Shown: piece by piece, positions 1-31,500 of the stretch
Layout: each line of letters opens with the position of its first letter
Numbering within the stretch: the first letter of the stretch is position 1
NCBI RefSeq assembly: GCF_040054535.1
Contig: NC_090788.1
Span: 19,149,001-19,213,000, forward strand
Direction of reading: 5' to 3'
From: Antennarius striatus
Lineage: Eukaryota; Chordata; Actinopteri; Lophiiformes; Antennariidae
Length of the DNA: 64,000 bases
The notes under the pieces: generated by a model
What the model saw: the letters and a program-made list of their open reading frames with translations, nothing else
Told to the model about the DNA's origin: nothing
Database searches by the model: none
Translations under genes and position numbers: made by a program

Positions 1-464
1 TTGCCAAAACCAGCTATATCCTCACTTTGCCCTCACATTTTCACTATACCCTCTACTTACCGCTCTGAGCGCAGAGAAAATATGAGTTTATATTTGGGGG
101 AATAACAGGAAGTAGACATTCCTAAGAAAGTTAATTTAATGGATCCAAAAATGAAAGATTTCACAATGACTGGAGCTGGGTTTTTCTACATGGAGACCTA
201 CTGTTAGTACTCGTAACTAAAGGTAGGAGTGTGTCAAAACAGTAATGCTTGTATTGATATGTGTAAATGCATTTTGTTTAGAATCATTTGCATTATACTC
301 TTATAGAAATTAATTACCAATGAGGGTTTATATCCGTGTCTGATTCAGCTGTATCTATTGATGCTGCGTTGTGTTTAATGTGAACTGTGGTGACCTTCCT
401 CTGGCATTTTATGAGACACCGTGAATGGTTTTTTTTTTTTCGGTTTATTGTCCCTTTTTCTTAG

Positions 465-19319
<18,855 letters not shown>

Positions 19320-19811
19320 CCTACAAGTGTTGTTCTGAGCGTGCGAATCAAAATGACAAATTATTTTATTTATTTATCTGTTAAAACACGACACAATTTG
19401 ATTGGATGGTGACAAAGGATTTTATCAAATGATGAAGACACTTTGGTAACTTCCAAGCTGGGAAAAAATTGTCTGTTGAGTCTTTGTAGAGACGACAAAA
19501 ACGTCTGTAATGAATTATTTTAGTCAAATTCATTACACAGTTTTACCTTTTTGATTATTGTGTCAATAATTATGCATCAAGGATTTTTTTGTTCAGTTTT
19601 CTGGCTTATAGGTTTGGAATTAAATTATTTAATAATTGTTAGGACAATTTCATGTCAGCAATGATGAATAAATTCTGTGTAAAAATGAGCTTCATTGCAT
19701 TGTGGCAGTGACTCTATAATACTGACTGTATAATGAATGTAGTAATCAGTTAAAGTGAATACTGGCTATGGACATGCGTCTTAATCTGTAACATTTACTA
19801 TAAAGAATAAA
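19320..19811 (+). other. ryr1: ryr1 3' UTR with poly(A) signals
   Basis: The sequence after the stop is AT-rich. Two AATAAA hexamers lie at 19667-19672 and 19806-19811; either could end the transcript. Which is used is not visible from DNA. Confidence 0.6.
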
Positions 19812-20335
19812 TCAATTTTACTTGTCGATTAAGCTATATGTGGTCAAAAGTTCTTTAAATTTATTTGATCAGTTTCCACCTTTTTAGCTGAGTTATTTGT
19901 AATTCTGATATTTTTCCAATGCTGTATAATTTTATTTTGATTTGATGTAATTATGTAACAATAAATATTGATAACAGTTGATAACAGCAGAATTATAGAC
20001 AAAAAGACACATTACATAAACATGGGTATTAATTTATAGGCTTTTCTGGATAAAGGAAGGCTGTTTTTAATACCATCTGGATTTACATGTGAGGAATTAA
20101 AATATTTCTATGTGTGTAGAACTGGACTGACACCAAATCTAAATAATGCTGAGTTTTTTGTGACATCTCAATGCAACCCAGTTTCATTCCCAGCTGTTGA
20201 ACTCGTGGGACATCCCATCTGAATGTGGATTAAAGCTGAGCATTAAAACTCACAGTGAGACTCGTGTGATTTTTATCCATCCCGTCCTCGAGCATTTCTC
20301 TGAGCTGGTTTGACTTGGACACGTCTGCTTTTAAC

Positions 20336-22881
20336 ATGAACATGTCGGAGATCCATCATGGGACCCTCAGGATGTACGGTGAGTTGATCCACTTCCTCTC
20401 CCCTCCATTTCTTATAGGATAATATTTGAAGACCTCAGTGCATTTTGTGCTTAAGTCACATTACTGTAAAACTTAAAATGATCTTCATTCTCATAATTGA
20501 TAAATTTGAATGTATTCTGCATATGGAGGTGTGATGACCGTGGGTGTTCAGTAGGATAGTGAATGTATTTTACGTCCAGCATTTAGCTGCATGTCTAAAA
20601 TGCTGTGATGCTGTTGATAATCAGCAACTCTTTAGACCAAGTATGAGATTCAAAAAAGAAGATTTTGGCAGAACCATCCATTCTCACTGAGAGGTTTAAA
20701 AAAAGATGTTATGAAAGAAATTATTTAATATCCAGAGCTGTCAAAACACAAAGAAACACATCAGACACAATCTCAGTTGTTTGTACTAGTAATGTAATTT
20801 GGTAATTTATTAACAAATTCTGCCCATGTAGGTTTTGTTTTTTCCCCCCAATATGTATATAGAAAGACAGATTTAACTGACAGTGGTAAACATCATCTGA
20901 TTGGTCAATCCCCACAATCACAGCCTGTTGATCCTCCAACCGTACGGCTGCCTCTAATCCATGGTGATGATGCAATAACAGCATGTTCATGCTCTAATCC
21001 AGCTGTACGCTGCTCCCAATACCATCATCACTGAGACCATAGCAGTCAATAAGCTTTTGGTTGTGGATTATAATTTGAAAAGTTTCATTTCCCTCATGTG
21101 TACTGTTTACTATATATACAGTACAGTCTTAAATGTGTCTTAAATTTTAGAACTTGCTTCTGTCCAGGTGGATTTATTTTCAAACAGTGGAAGAAGAGGT
21201 TTCTGCTCCTGACAGCTGAGGGCAGTCTCCTCGTGTGCCACGATGCTTCGTCTACGCCCGACCAGCTCGTGTCACTGCAGAGCGGTTGTGAGGCGATTGT
21301 GGAAGGAAAGGAGATCCTGGACCTGCCCAGGTTACCCTCCGGCTGCTGCAGGGATTGCTGCTTCGCTCTGATCCTTCCCCAGAAGAAATACCTGCTGCTC
21401 CTCGCTGAAGCCCCTGCAGACTGCAGGTCAGGGGGCTTCATTAACTCGAACAGTATACTATGAGCCCAACAACCTCTCCCCCAATATAACCGCCGCCTCA
21501 GCCCTATAAAGTAACAGTCTACTGATCCCAGCCAAAATAACTGATATATACAAGAACCAAATGAAAGTCAAACTAGTAGATGTACAAATAAAACACTGCG
21601 AGTTAATTAGGCTACGTTCAAATTACAAACCTCATTGTGCAAATCTGATCTTTTCACCCAGATTAGATTTAGCTCATGTTCATAATCAGGAGTGATCTGC
21701 ATCTGGTTTTAATCTGAACACATGTGCGCCTCACAAATGGAAACCATGCCCGCAGTGATTTTCCATAAGTGATCTGGATCACAACAACAGAGAATGTCTT
21801 GTTTGTCAGCGTCATGCACATCAGACTTAGATGGCTTTACCTCTATTGATTGTATGCATGACATTTAGCAATGGAGGACGCAACAGTTTACGCTTCATTG
21901 TTGTTGTCGTCTGTTTATCTGTCTTCTTTGGTTGTTGACGTGTAACTACCTACATATTTTCCTTTCCTGTAAATGTGCCGTTTGAATAGATTTGTCAAAC
22001 AGTTTACAGCAATATCCACAAAACAGGCCCTGACACATTGGACCGGTTATGTTATCAGAATGCACTTTATTGATGTATTGATTGGTGTGTTTTATGATGT
22101 ACTAACAGAATAAATGTTTCTTTAGTCAATGGCTGAACGTGCTGAGAAAAGTGAAAAATGTGAGTTTATAAATCGAATATATTTATCAAGAATATTATTA
22201 ATTTTGTAATTTTTTGGGGATTGTGAATAGATTGAAGGAGTCTTTTTTTTTTTAAATTCCCCCCAGAGCCTCTCATCACCTCCCTGTAAGCGACATCATG
22301 TTCCACCACCTCGCATTAATCTAAAAGATCTGGTTCCTGAGCAAATCCTGGACAAAGATCCACCAACTCCACCAGTTAGCGACACGGAGGCGTCCTCCCC
22401 GGGGCCCCCTACGTGTGCCTCCCCAAAGGAGAAAGGTGAGCGTAGAGTTTTGTCGGGTTTTCTTGTGAATCAGCTCATTATGATCAGATTCCTGCTTGAA
22501 TTGTGTTCAAAATGTAATTTTTCTTCAACTTCAACAGGCAGGAACTCCCCTCGCTCAAAGTCTTACAAAGGGGGGGCCCATTCAGTGGGGTGTCTGCGTC
22601 ACGGCACCATCAGTAATGCTCAGGCGGTGAGGGCGATGTATCTGCTGATGGGGGGGGCTGCTGCCTCCTCTGCTATGGGGTACCTCGGTACGTGCTCGCT
22701 CTCTAATCTGGAGGCCAAAGCTCCTGACATGCCGATCCACACAGATTTCTCTGGATTAGGCCCAGCAGGAGGTTACCACACCAGCAGCCCGCCGCTCGAC
22801 TCCCCCCATTACAACAGCTTCGACTTTGAAATGGCAGATTCTGATTTTGATGCTTTTGATTGTGGTGGGTTTACTTTCTAA
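20336..22881 (+). CDS. PH-domain protein of unrecognised family, about 282 aa
   Basis: The exons are 20336-20378, 21168-21426, 22126-22159, 22267-22435 and 22538-22881. Phases join, with an ATG at 20336 and a TAA at 22879. Residues 1-110 form a pleckstrin-homology fold: GTLRMYGGFIFKQWKKRF (strand 1-2), a middle of alternating hydrophobic strands, and the helix SQWLNVLRKVKN with the PH tryptophan. The rest is low-complexity: a Pro-rich part (PPTPPVSDTEASSPGPP), a conserved-looking block (RHGTISNAQAVRAMYLLMGG) and an acidic, aromatic tail ending DSDFDAFDCGGFTF. PH domains usually bind phosphoinositides or proteins at membranes; lipid specificity cannot be read here. The second Met, two codons on, could also be the start. 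I do not recognise the gene. Confidence 0.8.
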
Positions 22882-23407
22882 GGATGCGCTGCGTTGAGGC
22901 TTTCTCAGATGTTTTGTCTAAATGACAAGACGAAGACAAGTCTAATGATTTTTTTGTGATCTATTCCCTTCAACATGACTCCCATTGTTGGTCATCATTT
23001 CATTGACAGCCTCCACTGATGTATCCTCATCTTTGAACACTGAGGTGTTTTCAACATGAAGGACGAATGATTGTTTTGTTAGTTTTGTGTGAATTACTTT
23101 TGACTTTTTCTAACTCCTAAGGAACTTAAAGAGGAAGGTTGTGTCATAAAGTTTTGGTCTTCTTCCATTATGTGCATTATATGTGATGCATATAATATGC
23201 TATATATAATAATAAATATGCATTTATTTTGATGATATACAGTGATTGCTGTCTGTACTAATAGATTTGCAACTTGCGACACTTGTGTACATTTTCTCTC
23301 ACTTCCTTGACTGATTTTCCATTAGATATCCACTTCTTACTGTATTATATATGTTTGTTCATCTGAAGCAATTTTTGTATGTGTAAGTCAATCTCACATG
23401 TAATAAA
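22882..23407 (+). other. 3' UTR of the PH-domain gene
   Basis: AT-rich sequence from the TAA to an AATAAA at 23402-23407, followed by a T-rich region. This marks a likely transcript end. The next features (sms copy B) lie on the opposite strand. Confidence 0.55.
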
Positions 23408-24521
23408 ATTCACAAGGTGTTGTCTTTGTCTTCTACTCTTATCCTTTCTTTCCTTTTATTTTCTTTCTTAAGCTATAAGTAATATTTTGTCCTCATCTGC
23501 TGTTAATATGATATGAAAGCAACAAGATTTTAGAGGAGGAACCGTCAGATGATGACATATCTTCTTAGCCCAATCAAATTTGTGCAAGGAGCAGCAGCAA
23601 ACAGTGTTCTTCCTGAAGACACACACTGTGCAGTAATATAATTATTAAGTTTGAAGAGGAAACAATGATAACCTCCATTTGCTCAAGTAAGACACATCAT
23701 TACAAATATTCAAGATAGTAAAATGACTCAATAGCAGGTAAAATCACTGAGAGTTCCTGATATAACTTCATAAAGAATATTTTAATTTTATTTTAAGAAC
23801 AGTGCTTTATGTCACACAATGTCAATTTTGTAGATTTTGATAAAAAATAAAGAAAAATATGCACAAAAATATACATAACATTTATTGAGAGAATCCACGT
23901 GTGCTATTAAAGGCGACATAAACTTTCAGGTTTTTGAGTCAGACACAAAAAGCGGCCCGATTCAGAAGTGTTGAGTCAGACAGAACTCAGAAGTCACAGC
24001 GAAGAATGACCCAAAAGAACATAAACACAAGAGGAATCACACCACAGTAAACAAACACTGTGTCTACTCACTGATTTAATACGTAACAGTTTTCACAGAG
24101 CACAGGCAGGTGGACGCGACAAACAGCTCCAATGTGCACCTTTCCAAGTACCTCAACACACGCCGTAGGAAACGAAGGTGAAACTCAACAAACAGAAAGA
24201 GAGAAGAGAGATTAGAGTAGTCTGAGGATAAGAAATGGAATAATAAAACTGGTGTGTGTCTGTTTATTTGAGTTCAGACTGAACATGAAGTGACTTGCCA
24301 TCTTAAGTCGCTCAACTGCTGGAATGTTTACAAGTCACTGCTTTAGACAAAAACAGCTACAGAACAGCTGTGGTCAATTAGCGCCCTAACAGGCGTAAAC
24401 TGGGGTGTGTACTGTATGTGTGTGTGTGGGTGTGTACTGTATGTGTGTGTATGGGTGTGTCTGTGTGTAAACTTTGTCAATGCAGGAACCGACATTCCAG
24501 TTGATTCAGAACTGGAGGCCT

Positions 24522-25731
24522 TTACTTCTTCCACACTGTGTAGAAAACCCATCTAGAAAAAAAACAACTAAAGATGGGACACAACAAATACAGTGAAATG
24601 CAGCCATGCATGAGTTTTCTCTCTCAGGAATGTACGAACAAGTTAATCCCTACTTGAATTATTTTCTTGTACAATCTAGATTTCAAAAAATGTTGGGATT
24701 CTGTGTAAAAATTAATAAGATTTAATGGAAATGTTTCCAAATGAAACAAATATAATACATGTGTCCATGTAGTAATATTGCTATCATTGTTGTTATTGCC
24801 AACAAGCACCTAATGAATCAGACTTTTTGTTGTCTCTATCTCTTTTTTTTTAACACAATAGGCTTAGTTTGAAATGTATTTCTTTTTGTTTTAAAGTAAA
24901 AAAAAAACAAAAAAACAAAGTGAATGCAATTGACTGAAAGCTGTGAGCTTTCAGACAAGACGGGTTGTAATAAAGATAAAAGCAGGTGACTAATAATTAC
25001 CAATAAAACAAAGGCAGTATAGACCAAAATAAGATATAAATTCAGACTGTAAATCATAAATGAAAATGCCATTATTGTGAATTCAGATACAATATCCACA
25101 ATTTCATGAGTTTATTTCATTTAGAAAATAAAATCTAATAAAAGGATACAGCTCCAAGAAGGAGGGCACACAGGCCACCTCTTTGGAGAATTCCACAGCC
25201 CCCGCTGAGTTTGGAGCGTTACCCTGAAGACACAATAGAATATACTAATAATAATCATAATCATCATTTTTATAATTATGAGTAATAGTCAACAAAACAA
25301 AACCTCATATTCAGAAAAGTAAACTGGACAATTACCAGACGGGTGTCAGACAGGATGTCAGCAGATTGAACCGGTAACATTTACTCCTTTTACCAGTCTA
25401 ATTACAATCTCAGGGTTTATTTAAGGTTGTTTCTTTTAAAATGCTTAATTTATTTACATCTGCAGGATTTTAGGTCATAAGATGCATCATTTCCCATGTA
25501 GAACCCAAAACCAATAATTAAACAGGTTCAAACACTGTCTGTGTAGTTCTCATTATTTATTTTGAAAAGAGACGGATGGAGAGATGAAGATGGAGGGAGA
25601 GAAAGAGAGATTAGTATTTCTTTTAAATACAGAAACATGATTCTGCCCGTGGATATGGGGATTGTGGTAATTACATAATCAAAAATTTTCTTCTCGAAAA
25701 ACTTCTCCAGCATTGGGACAGTTTTCAACAA
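24522..25731 (-). pseudogene. Decayed tandem copy (copy B) of the sms 3' exons
   Basis: Three blocks match sms exons in order on the minus strand. 24522-24552 encodes WVFYTVWKK plus TAA, the same peptide as the sms last exon. 25150-25223 matches the penultimate exon but lacks 42 nt (14 codons, in frame) and reads GNAPNSAGAVEFSKEVACV and then PSFLEL. About 25645-25731 matches exon 8 but has lost its AG acceptor, carries a 2-nt deletion, and lacks the bases for the catalytic Asn-Asp-Leu. No equivalent of exon 9 is seen. The two terminal blocks keep acceptor, phase and U12-like donor (GTATCCTTTT), so splicing to them is not excluded. The flanks (from about 23930) also align with 26470 onward. 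Confidence 0.85.
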
Positions 25732-25865
25732 TGAAGGAAAATATAATCAAATATATTCTCATGTTTTGTCTTTAACCTAATAATGATACACCTGAGACTG
25801 CCCCACTGTACCTGCATGGAAGTTTTTGACACACAACCAATTTCAATCAAGTAACATCACGCTTG

Positions 25866-26035
25866 GGCTGCACGTTGTTGCAGTAGATAGCACTGTCGGT
25901 TGAGAGTTGGGTTGTACCAATTGGTACCACCACGGTACACTGGCGTCATGCCCGGAGTGTCCCCCGCCTCACGCCCTGAGACTGCCGGGATAGGCACCGG
26001 CTCCCCCGCGACCTGCGTTAGCAGATTGGAAGAGG
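25866..26035. mobile_element. SINE-like repeat fragment
   Basis: The string GGAGTGTCCCCCGCCTCACG followed by GATAGGCACCGGCTCCCCCG is the familiar core of an abundant fish SINE/LINE tail family. It lies between sms copies A and B. Related copies are at 30960-31062, 35430-35520 and 45505-45665. Confidence 0.65.
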
Positions 26036-27204
26036 ACTAATTGGTACCAAAAAAATGTAACCAATTTGGTACTTTAGTTAATATAGATTAAACAGATACT
26101 TAAGTCTATATAAACAACTCGTGTCCAATTATTCAGCTTAAAATGCAAGAAATTCAAGATTCCCCATAACTTTTTATTTGTAGATGTCACAAAAATGATT
26201 TCAAGGACAGAACAACATTTGGTGAATTGCATAAATAAATGTAACTCAGCCCCACAGAGTTGATCATGCAAGCTACATTCCTCATCCTAACATGCACCAA
26301 AGCAGCCTTAAAAACAGAGAAACCAAAGGTGCTAGTAAAACATACAATCTGCACAAGCACAAAAGGTGACACTTTTAGTGGTGGAATAGTTTCCCTTTTA
26401 AAAACAAATTTAGGCTCTTTAGCATCAATGGACATGTACACATTGTCTTAATAGAACCAGAAATCACATTTGTGAGTCAGAAACAAAAACCAGCTCGATT
26501 CAGCCGCGTTGAGTCCACAGACTGCTTTTTTTTATGAGCTCCAATTGTGTGACAAAGAAAACCAGTCCCTCCCCCCGCAAAAAAAAGAAAAAGAAAAAAC
26601 AGAACACAAATCTGTTGTGAGGAATGATTCCACAATATCCTTGTGTCGAAACATGTAACAGTTCTCACAGTACAAGCATATCGACATTCCACACATTTCC
26701 AAGTAACGCAAAACAATTTCAGTCGAAGGAAACAGTAGTAAAACTCAACAGGAAGAGAGAAGGGAGATTAGGGAAGCCTGGGGTTAAGTGCGAGAATAAT
26801 GAAGCTTCATTGTGCCGCTTGTCATGTTCAGACAGAAAAGTGATTTTCCCATCTCGAGTCATTCACACCAACTTAAATTCCGGAGTGTTCAGGTTTATAC
26901 TTGTCAAACCAGCCAAATGCGATATAGCGGTGGCTAACCAGGCATAAAAACTACGTGATGTGCGTATCTGTCATGATGAAATCGTTTTACAATACAGGAA
27001 CACTGCATTGCACGGTTATTCTTGTAATAATTCTCTAGACTCAATATCTTTTATTTTTCAAACTACTGACAAAGTCTAAATTCTGTGTTGCCTCTGATTC
27101 CCATGTCACATTCAGTCTGAACAAGGCCTGAAGCAAAACTGCAGCAGAAATAGGAAAACCACAAACATTCCAGTCATTGGGGATTCAGAGGGAACTGCAG
27201 GCCT

Positions 27205-28574
27205 TCATTTCTTCCATACAGTGTAGAAAACCCATCTAGAAAACAAGAATTAAGGATCTGACACAACAGCGTTGTCGGAATGTATCCATTTTTCAGACTG
27301 GCAAATTAACCCAGTTTATCGACAACCACATTGCATCGTGTTTCCAAGCTGGATTCAAAATTATACTAATCAACCTGTGAAATACCATTTTCACCAAAGA
27401 TGCATGAAAAAAAAGTCAGGATCACAGCATCTAATGGGTAATAAGTTAGAGTCCAAATCTACTGAATTAAGACTAATACAGTTTAATATTGCTCGACACT
27501 AGTTTCTACTGTGAATCTGATTTAAATAGCATTTATAAAATGAAGATATCCAAATTTAAAATGTCCTAATAATTTGACAAATTCCCTATCTAAACGCCGA
27601 TTCTAACACAAAACTCCTTTTGTAATATTAGGTGGTGATCAGAGTTGTTTACATATGGTGCAGAATTCAAGTCAACAATTGTGAATATTTAAAACTAAAA
27701 AAAAAAAAGTTTGAAGTGGAACAAGGGCAAACAGATTCATTCCATCACAATTTTAGTTACAATTTGATTTTAGTTTCAAATCGGTAGAATTAATTTACTG
27801 TTCCACAACTAACCCTATGAGCCGTAAAGACTCCCAAAAGTTCTGGATCATCTGATAATGTAGATCAAAAACTTATTGTACTTCTTTTGAGCAAAAACCT
27901 CAGCCTCCAAAAAATCCCATGCAAGTCCATTCAGAACAAGCAAGCAAAAAAACTGAATTGATACTGGCAAAAAAAAAATATTGTGAAGCTGAGAACTTAT
28001 CAGTAATTTATAACTGATTTCGTGTGAAATTGAGGAAAACTAAAAACATTTAACAAAAACATTACTATTTTAAAAATATTTCAGTTTGTTTCATTTTAAT
28101 GCTTTGCACTTGTTCTAAAGCGGCTTCTAATGACAAAAGTTCAAGAATTGTTTTCCATGTACTGGCAATATTCTTTTTTATAATATTTACAGTTCACAAC
28201 TTGCTCTTTTACTTCAACTTCCTCTTTGCAGCAAGTGGTACCAACTGATCCAATACCAGTGTACTTTCCGTGAATTTTGTCAAGTTAAATACTACGATAA
28301 TTCTCATTGATGAACATGAAATTATTCACACCAATCTCCAATATGCTCCCAGTTTCTTCTCACCACCAGAAACATGAAGCTTAGGTGAAATGGTCATTCC
28401 AAATTGTCCGCAGGTGTGACCGTGAGTGCTTTTGGCTCAACATTTTTTTAAAGGATACAATTCTAAGTAGGAGGGCACACAAGCCACATGTTTGGAGAAG
28501 TCCACAGGACACGATAGCTTTCCAAGCTGCTCCTCATACAAACTCAGTGCTTCTGTCGAGTTTACGCCGTTACC
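27205..28574 (-). CDS. sms: sms last two exons, copy A
   Basis: Exon 28459-28574 reads [20 protein letters not shown], then [19 protein letters not shown]. Exon 27205-27235 gives WVFYTVWKK and TGA. Compared with human SMS this copy is full length, whereas copy B further 3' has the 14-codon gap. I therefore treat copy A as the working gene end. Confidence 0.92.
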
Positions 28575-31500
28575 CTGAAGACCGGCACAAAAAAAAGTGT
28601 AATGTCACACATACAGTAACGATTATAATTTTTTGAAATACAAACTAGGTTCGTGGAAATGGTGTACAGTAATCCCTTGTTACTCACTGTTAATACGGTC
28701 ACGTAGGTAGTCATGTATCACGTGACTACTAAAAATTTGCAATGTAGTGAAGCAGCAAGTCTTGAAACACGCGAATAAGCGAGGGATTACTGTATTCCAA
28801 AATTGAACTACAGCAAAATAAATAATCACTTGTTGAACATCACATAAAACCTTTGACAACTACACACAACAGCAGCAACACAGACCACAAGTCATAACGC
28901 TATGAAAAATTTAATCCTTCCACAAATTTATGCTGACTCTTTCCCCCTCCCCAGAAAACCAGTTTCAACAAGGATTTCTGTTAAAATGTGGTCTGGCTGG
29001 GATTTTAATCTCAACATTTGTCTCCCACTACATATTCTTTAATGTAGTGTATGGGGGAGTGGGACAAGGGTAGTTGTGGAAAAGAAAAGGACTCACCTGT
29101 GTGAAATACTTTCCAGAGGGATGCAAGACTTTTATGGACAGATCTAAGATGAGACGCAGGAATTCCCAAGTCGAGTCTGGAACAAATAGTATTTGCATTA
29201 GTGCAGTAAGCAGAATCACTCACTTGCATACATTATTATTTAAATAGGGAAACCTTCTTCTGGCTCAGTGGAAATTGGGATCGCAGTGAGGTCATTAATT
29301 ACATAGTCAAACATCCTTTCCTCCTGGACATACTGCCTCAGCACAGGAACACAGTCTTCAACAAGTACCTGTGATGCAGAGAAAGAAACCACTAAACATT
29401 AACAAGACTGGAGGAGGACAGTGGGGACATTTTAGTCATGTGTTCAGACATGCCTTTCGTAATATGATTATGTGTTCATGAGTAGAATCAGGTTTTTGGT
29501 CAGTTTATAAATGGAGATCAACTGATCATAAAATCAAATCTGTTTTATGTTATCCAGACACTTTTTCATAACCAGCCACTTAAAAAGTATAAACAGATTT
29601 TATGACATCACGAGTGATACTCACTTGGTAACAGTCCCCCTTCAGGTTGTCAAGGACGTTACCACAGGTTTCTCTCATGTACATTCTGCACCCGTCTATC
29701 ACCTTCTGGTCAATGTACAAACTGTTAAGGAACAATCAACCAGGATTTCAGGCACAATTATGCATAGATGTAACATGTTGGAAGACAAAAGATAATCAGC
29801 ATCAATTAGAAAAGTATATTTTAAAAAAAAAATCAGATAAAGCAGTGACAGAAAATGGATGGATGGATAAAAATTACAAACAACATCTGTCATATGTTTC
29901 TTCAGTCAACCAGCCATGTTCATCAGGAATGGCATGATATCTGCAGGGAAGCTCAAACTGCAAAGAACCACCAACTTTGCGTTCGACAACAGCTTGAGAA
30001 AATCCTCCAGAAGGACAAATTAACAATTATAAAAGGATATCTCCAACATGGTGATCATCTTTGGTTTTTGTTTGACCATCTCAGCAAGGATGCCCCCATC
30101 ACCTCCTCCTAATATCAGCACCTCTTTTCCTTCAAAATTCTCTTTCCCATTTCCCATGATGGCTTGCGTGTAGGGTAAATCACTCTCTGCCAAGTCTGAA
30201 AGGTAAAGTTGTTCACATGGAAACTGATTAACTCATATAAGCTAACACAATCAGGTCAACTGGTACATTTTAATACCAAGGTTTCACATTAACATGCAGT
30301 GGACAAATAAATTTTGACAAAATTGGCAAACATGCAATGTGCTGCAGTGTCGTTCCACTTACTAACGTCTCCATCGAGTAGGAGGATATTTCCAAACTGC
30401 TTTGAGTGCAGTATTTTAATGTTTTGGTATGCAGAGTCTTCATCGTACAGCACCTGGTCAAAGTCATACTCAAGCAGTCTGCCGTCAGTTGTGGGCCAGT
30501 AACGATCAATTTTTGCTCCTCGTGAAAGGACTGGTAGTCTGAGTGAAAGGTGAACAACTCAATATTATTGCAAGAATGTAGGAAACATAGCATCATCAAT
30601 ATATTCTACAGCTCAAACTCTCAGATACTCACCTTTTAATCCGTGTGATATTACCCTCCAGGAGAACCTTTAACTTGTTTTCCAGTGCGGTTACGAGCTG
30701 TGTGGAAAAAACAAGTCAAAAACAGAAACTTAAGTACACAATCATTTCCATCACCTTAGAATACAGAAGTACCTTGACATAAGAGTTTAATTAGTTCCAT
30801 AACTGAGCTAGTAAGTCAATCTGCAACAAATTTTCTCCATTCAAAATAATTTTAATCCGTTTCAGCCTTGGAAAAAAAACAACGTTAAAATTTTTTTTTT
30901 TTTTTAAATCAGCCAATAGACATGCAGACTTTGCCTGTGCATGTTTACATAGAAGTTGCCTAAACAAAGTCCATGATGCACTGGCAATGTATCCAGAGTG
31001 TCCCCCGCCTCTCGCTGGGGTAGACTCCAGCAAACCCAGCAGAAGAAAATGGATGGATGAAAAGAAACGCAATAGTGACGAAAAGTGATCTTAACATGTG
31101 GCAAACAACGAAATACGGTCTCAAGTGCTGTGCTCATAAGCCAACTAGTGGTGGTGTCCTGAAGTACAGCACTTATCAACAGGGACAGAAAAGAAGAAAT
31201 TCATTCATCCCCCTAAAATTTTTTTTTAAATTTTACTTGGCCACATTACATTATGTCTTATCACTTACTTTATCCAGCTGTGCAATGTCATCATTGTCAT
31301 AACACTGTACATCAATGGTGACCATCCCATGGGAATGCACTCGCAGGATAGCAACCCTTAGAAACAAGGAGGTTTAGAAAAGACGGAAAAAATGCAAGGA
31401 ATAATTTCAGTTCACTCAACTGATGCACCACAAAAAAAAGCCACATGGTTTTTGTAAAAAGGTGACTGCTAGTTGTTTATGCAAAAGTATTTTGTATATG

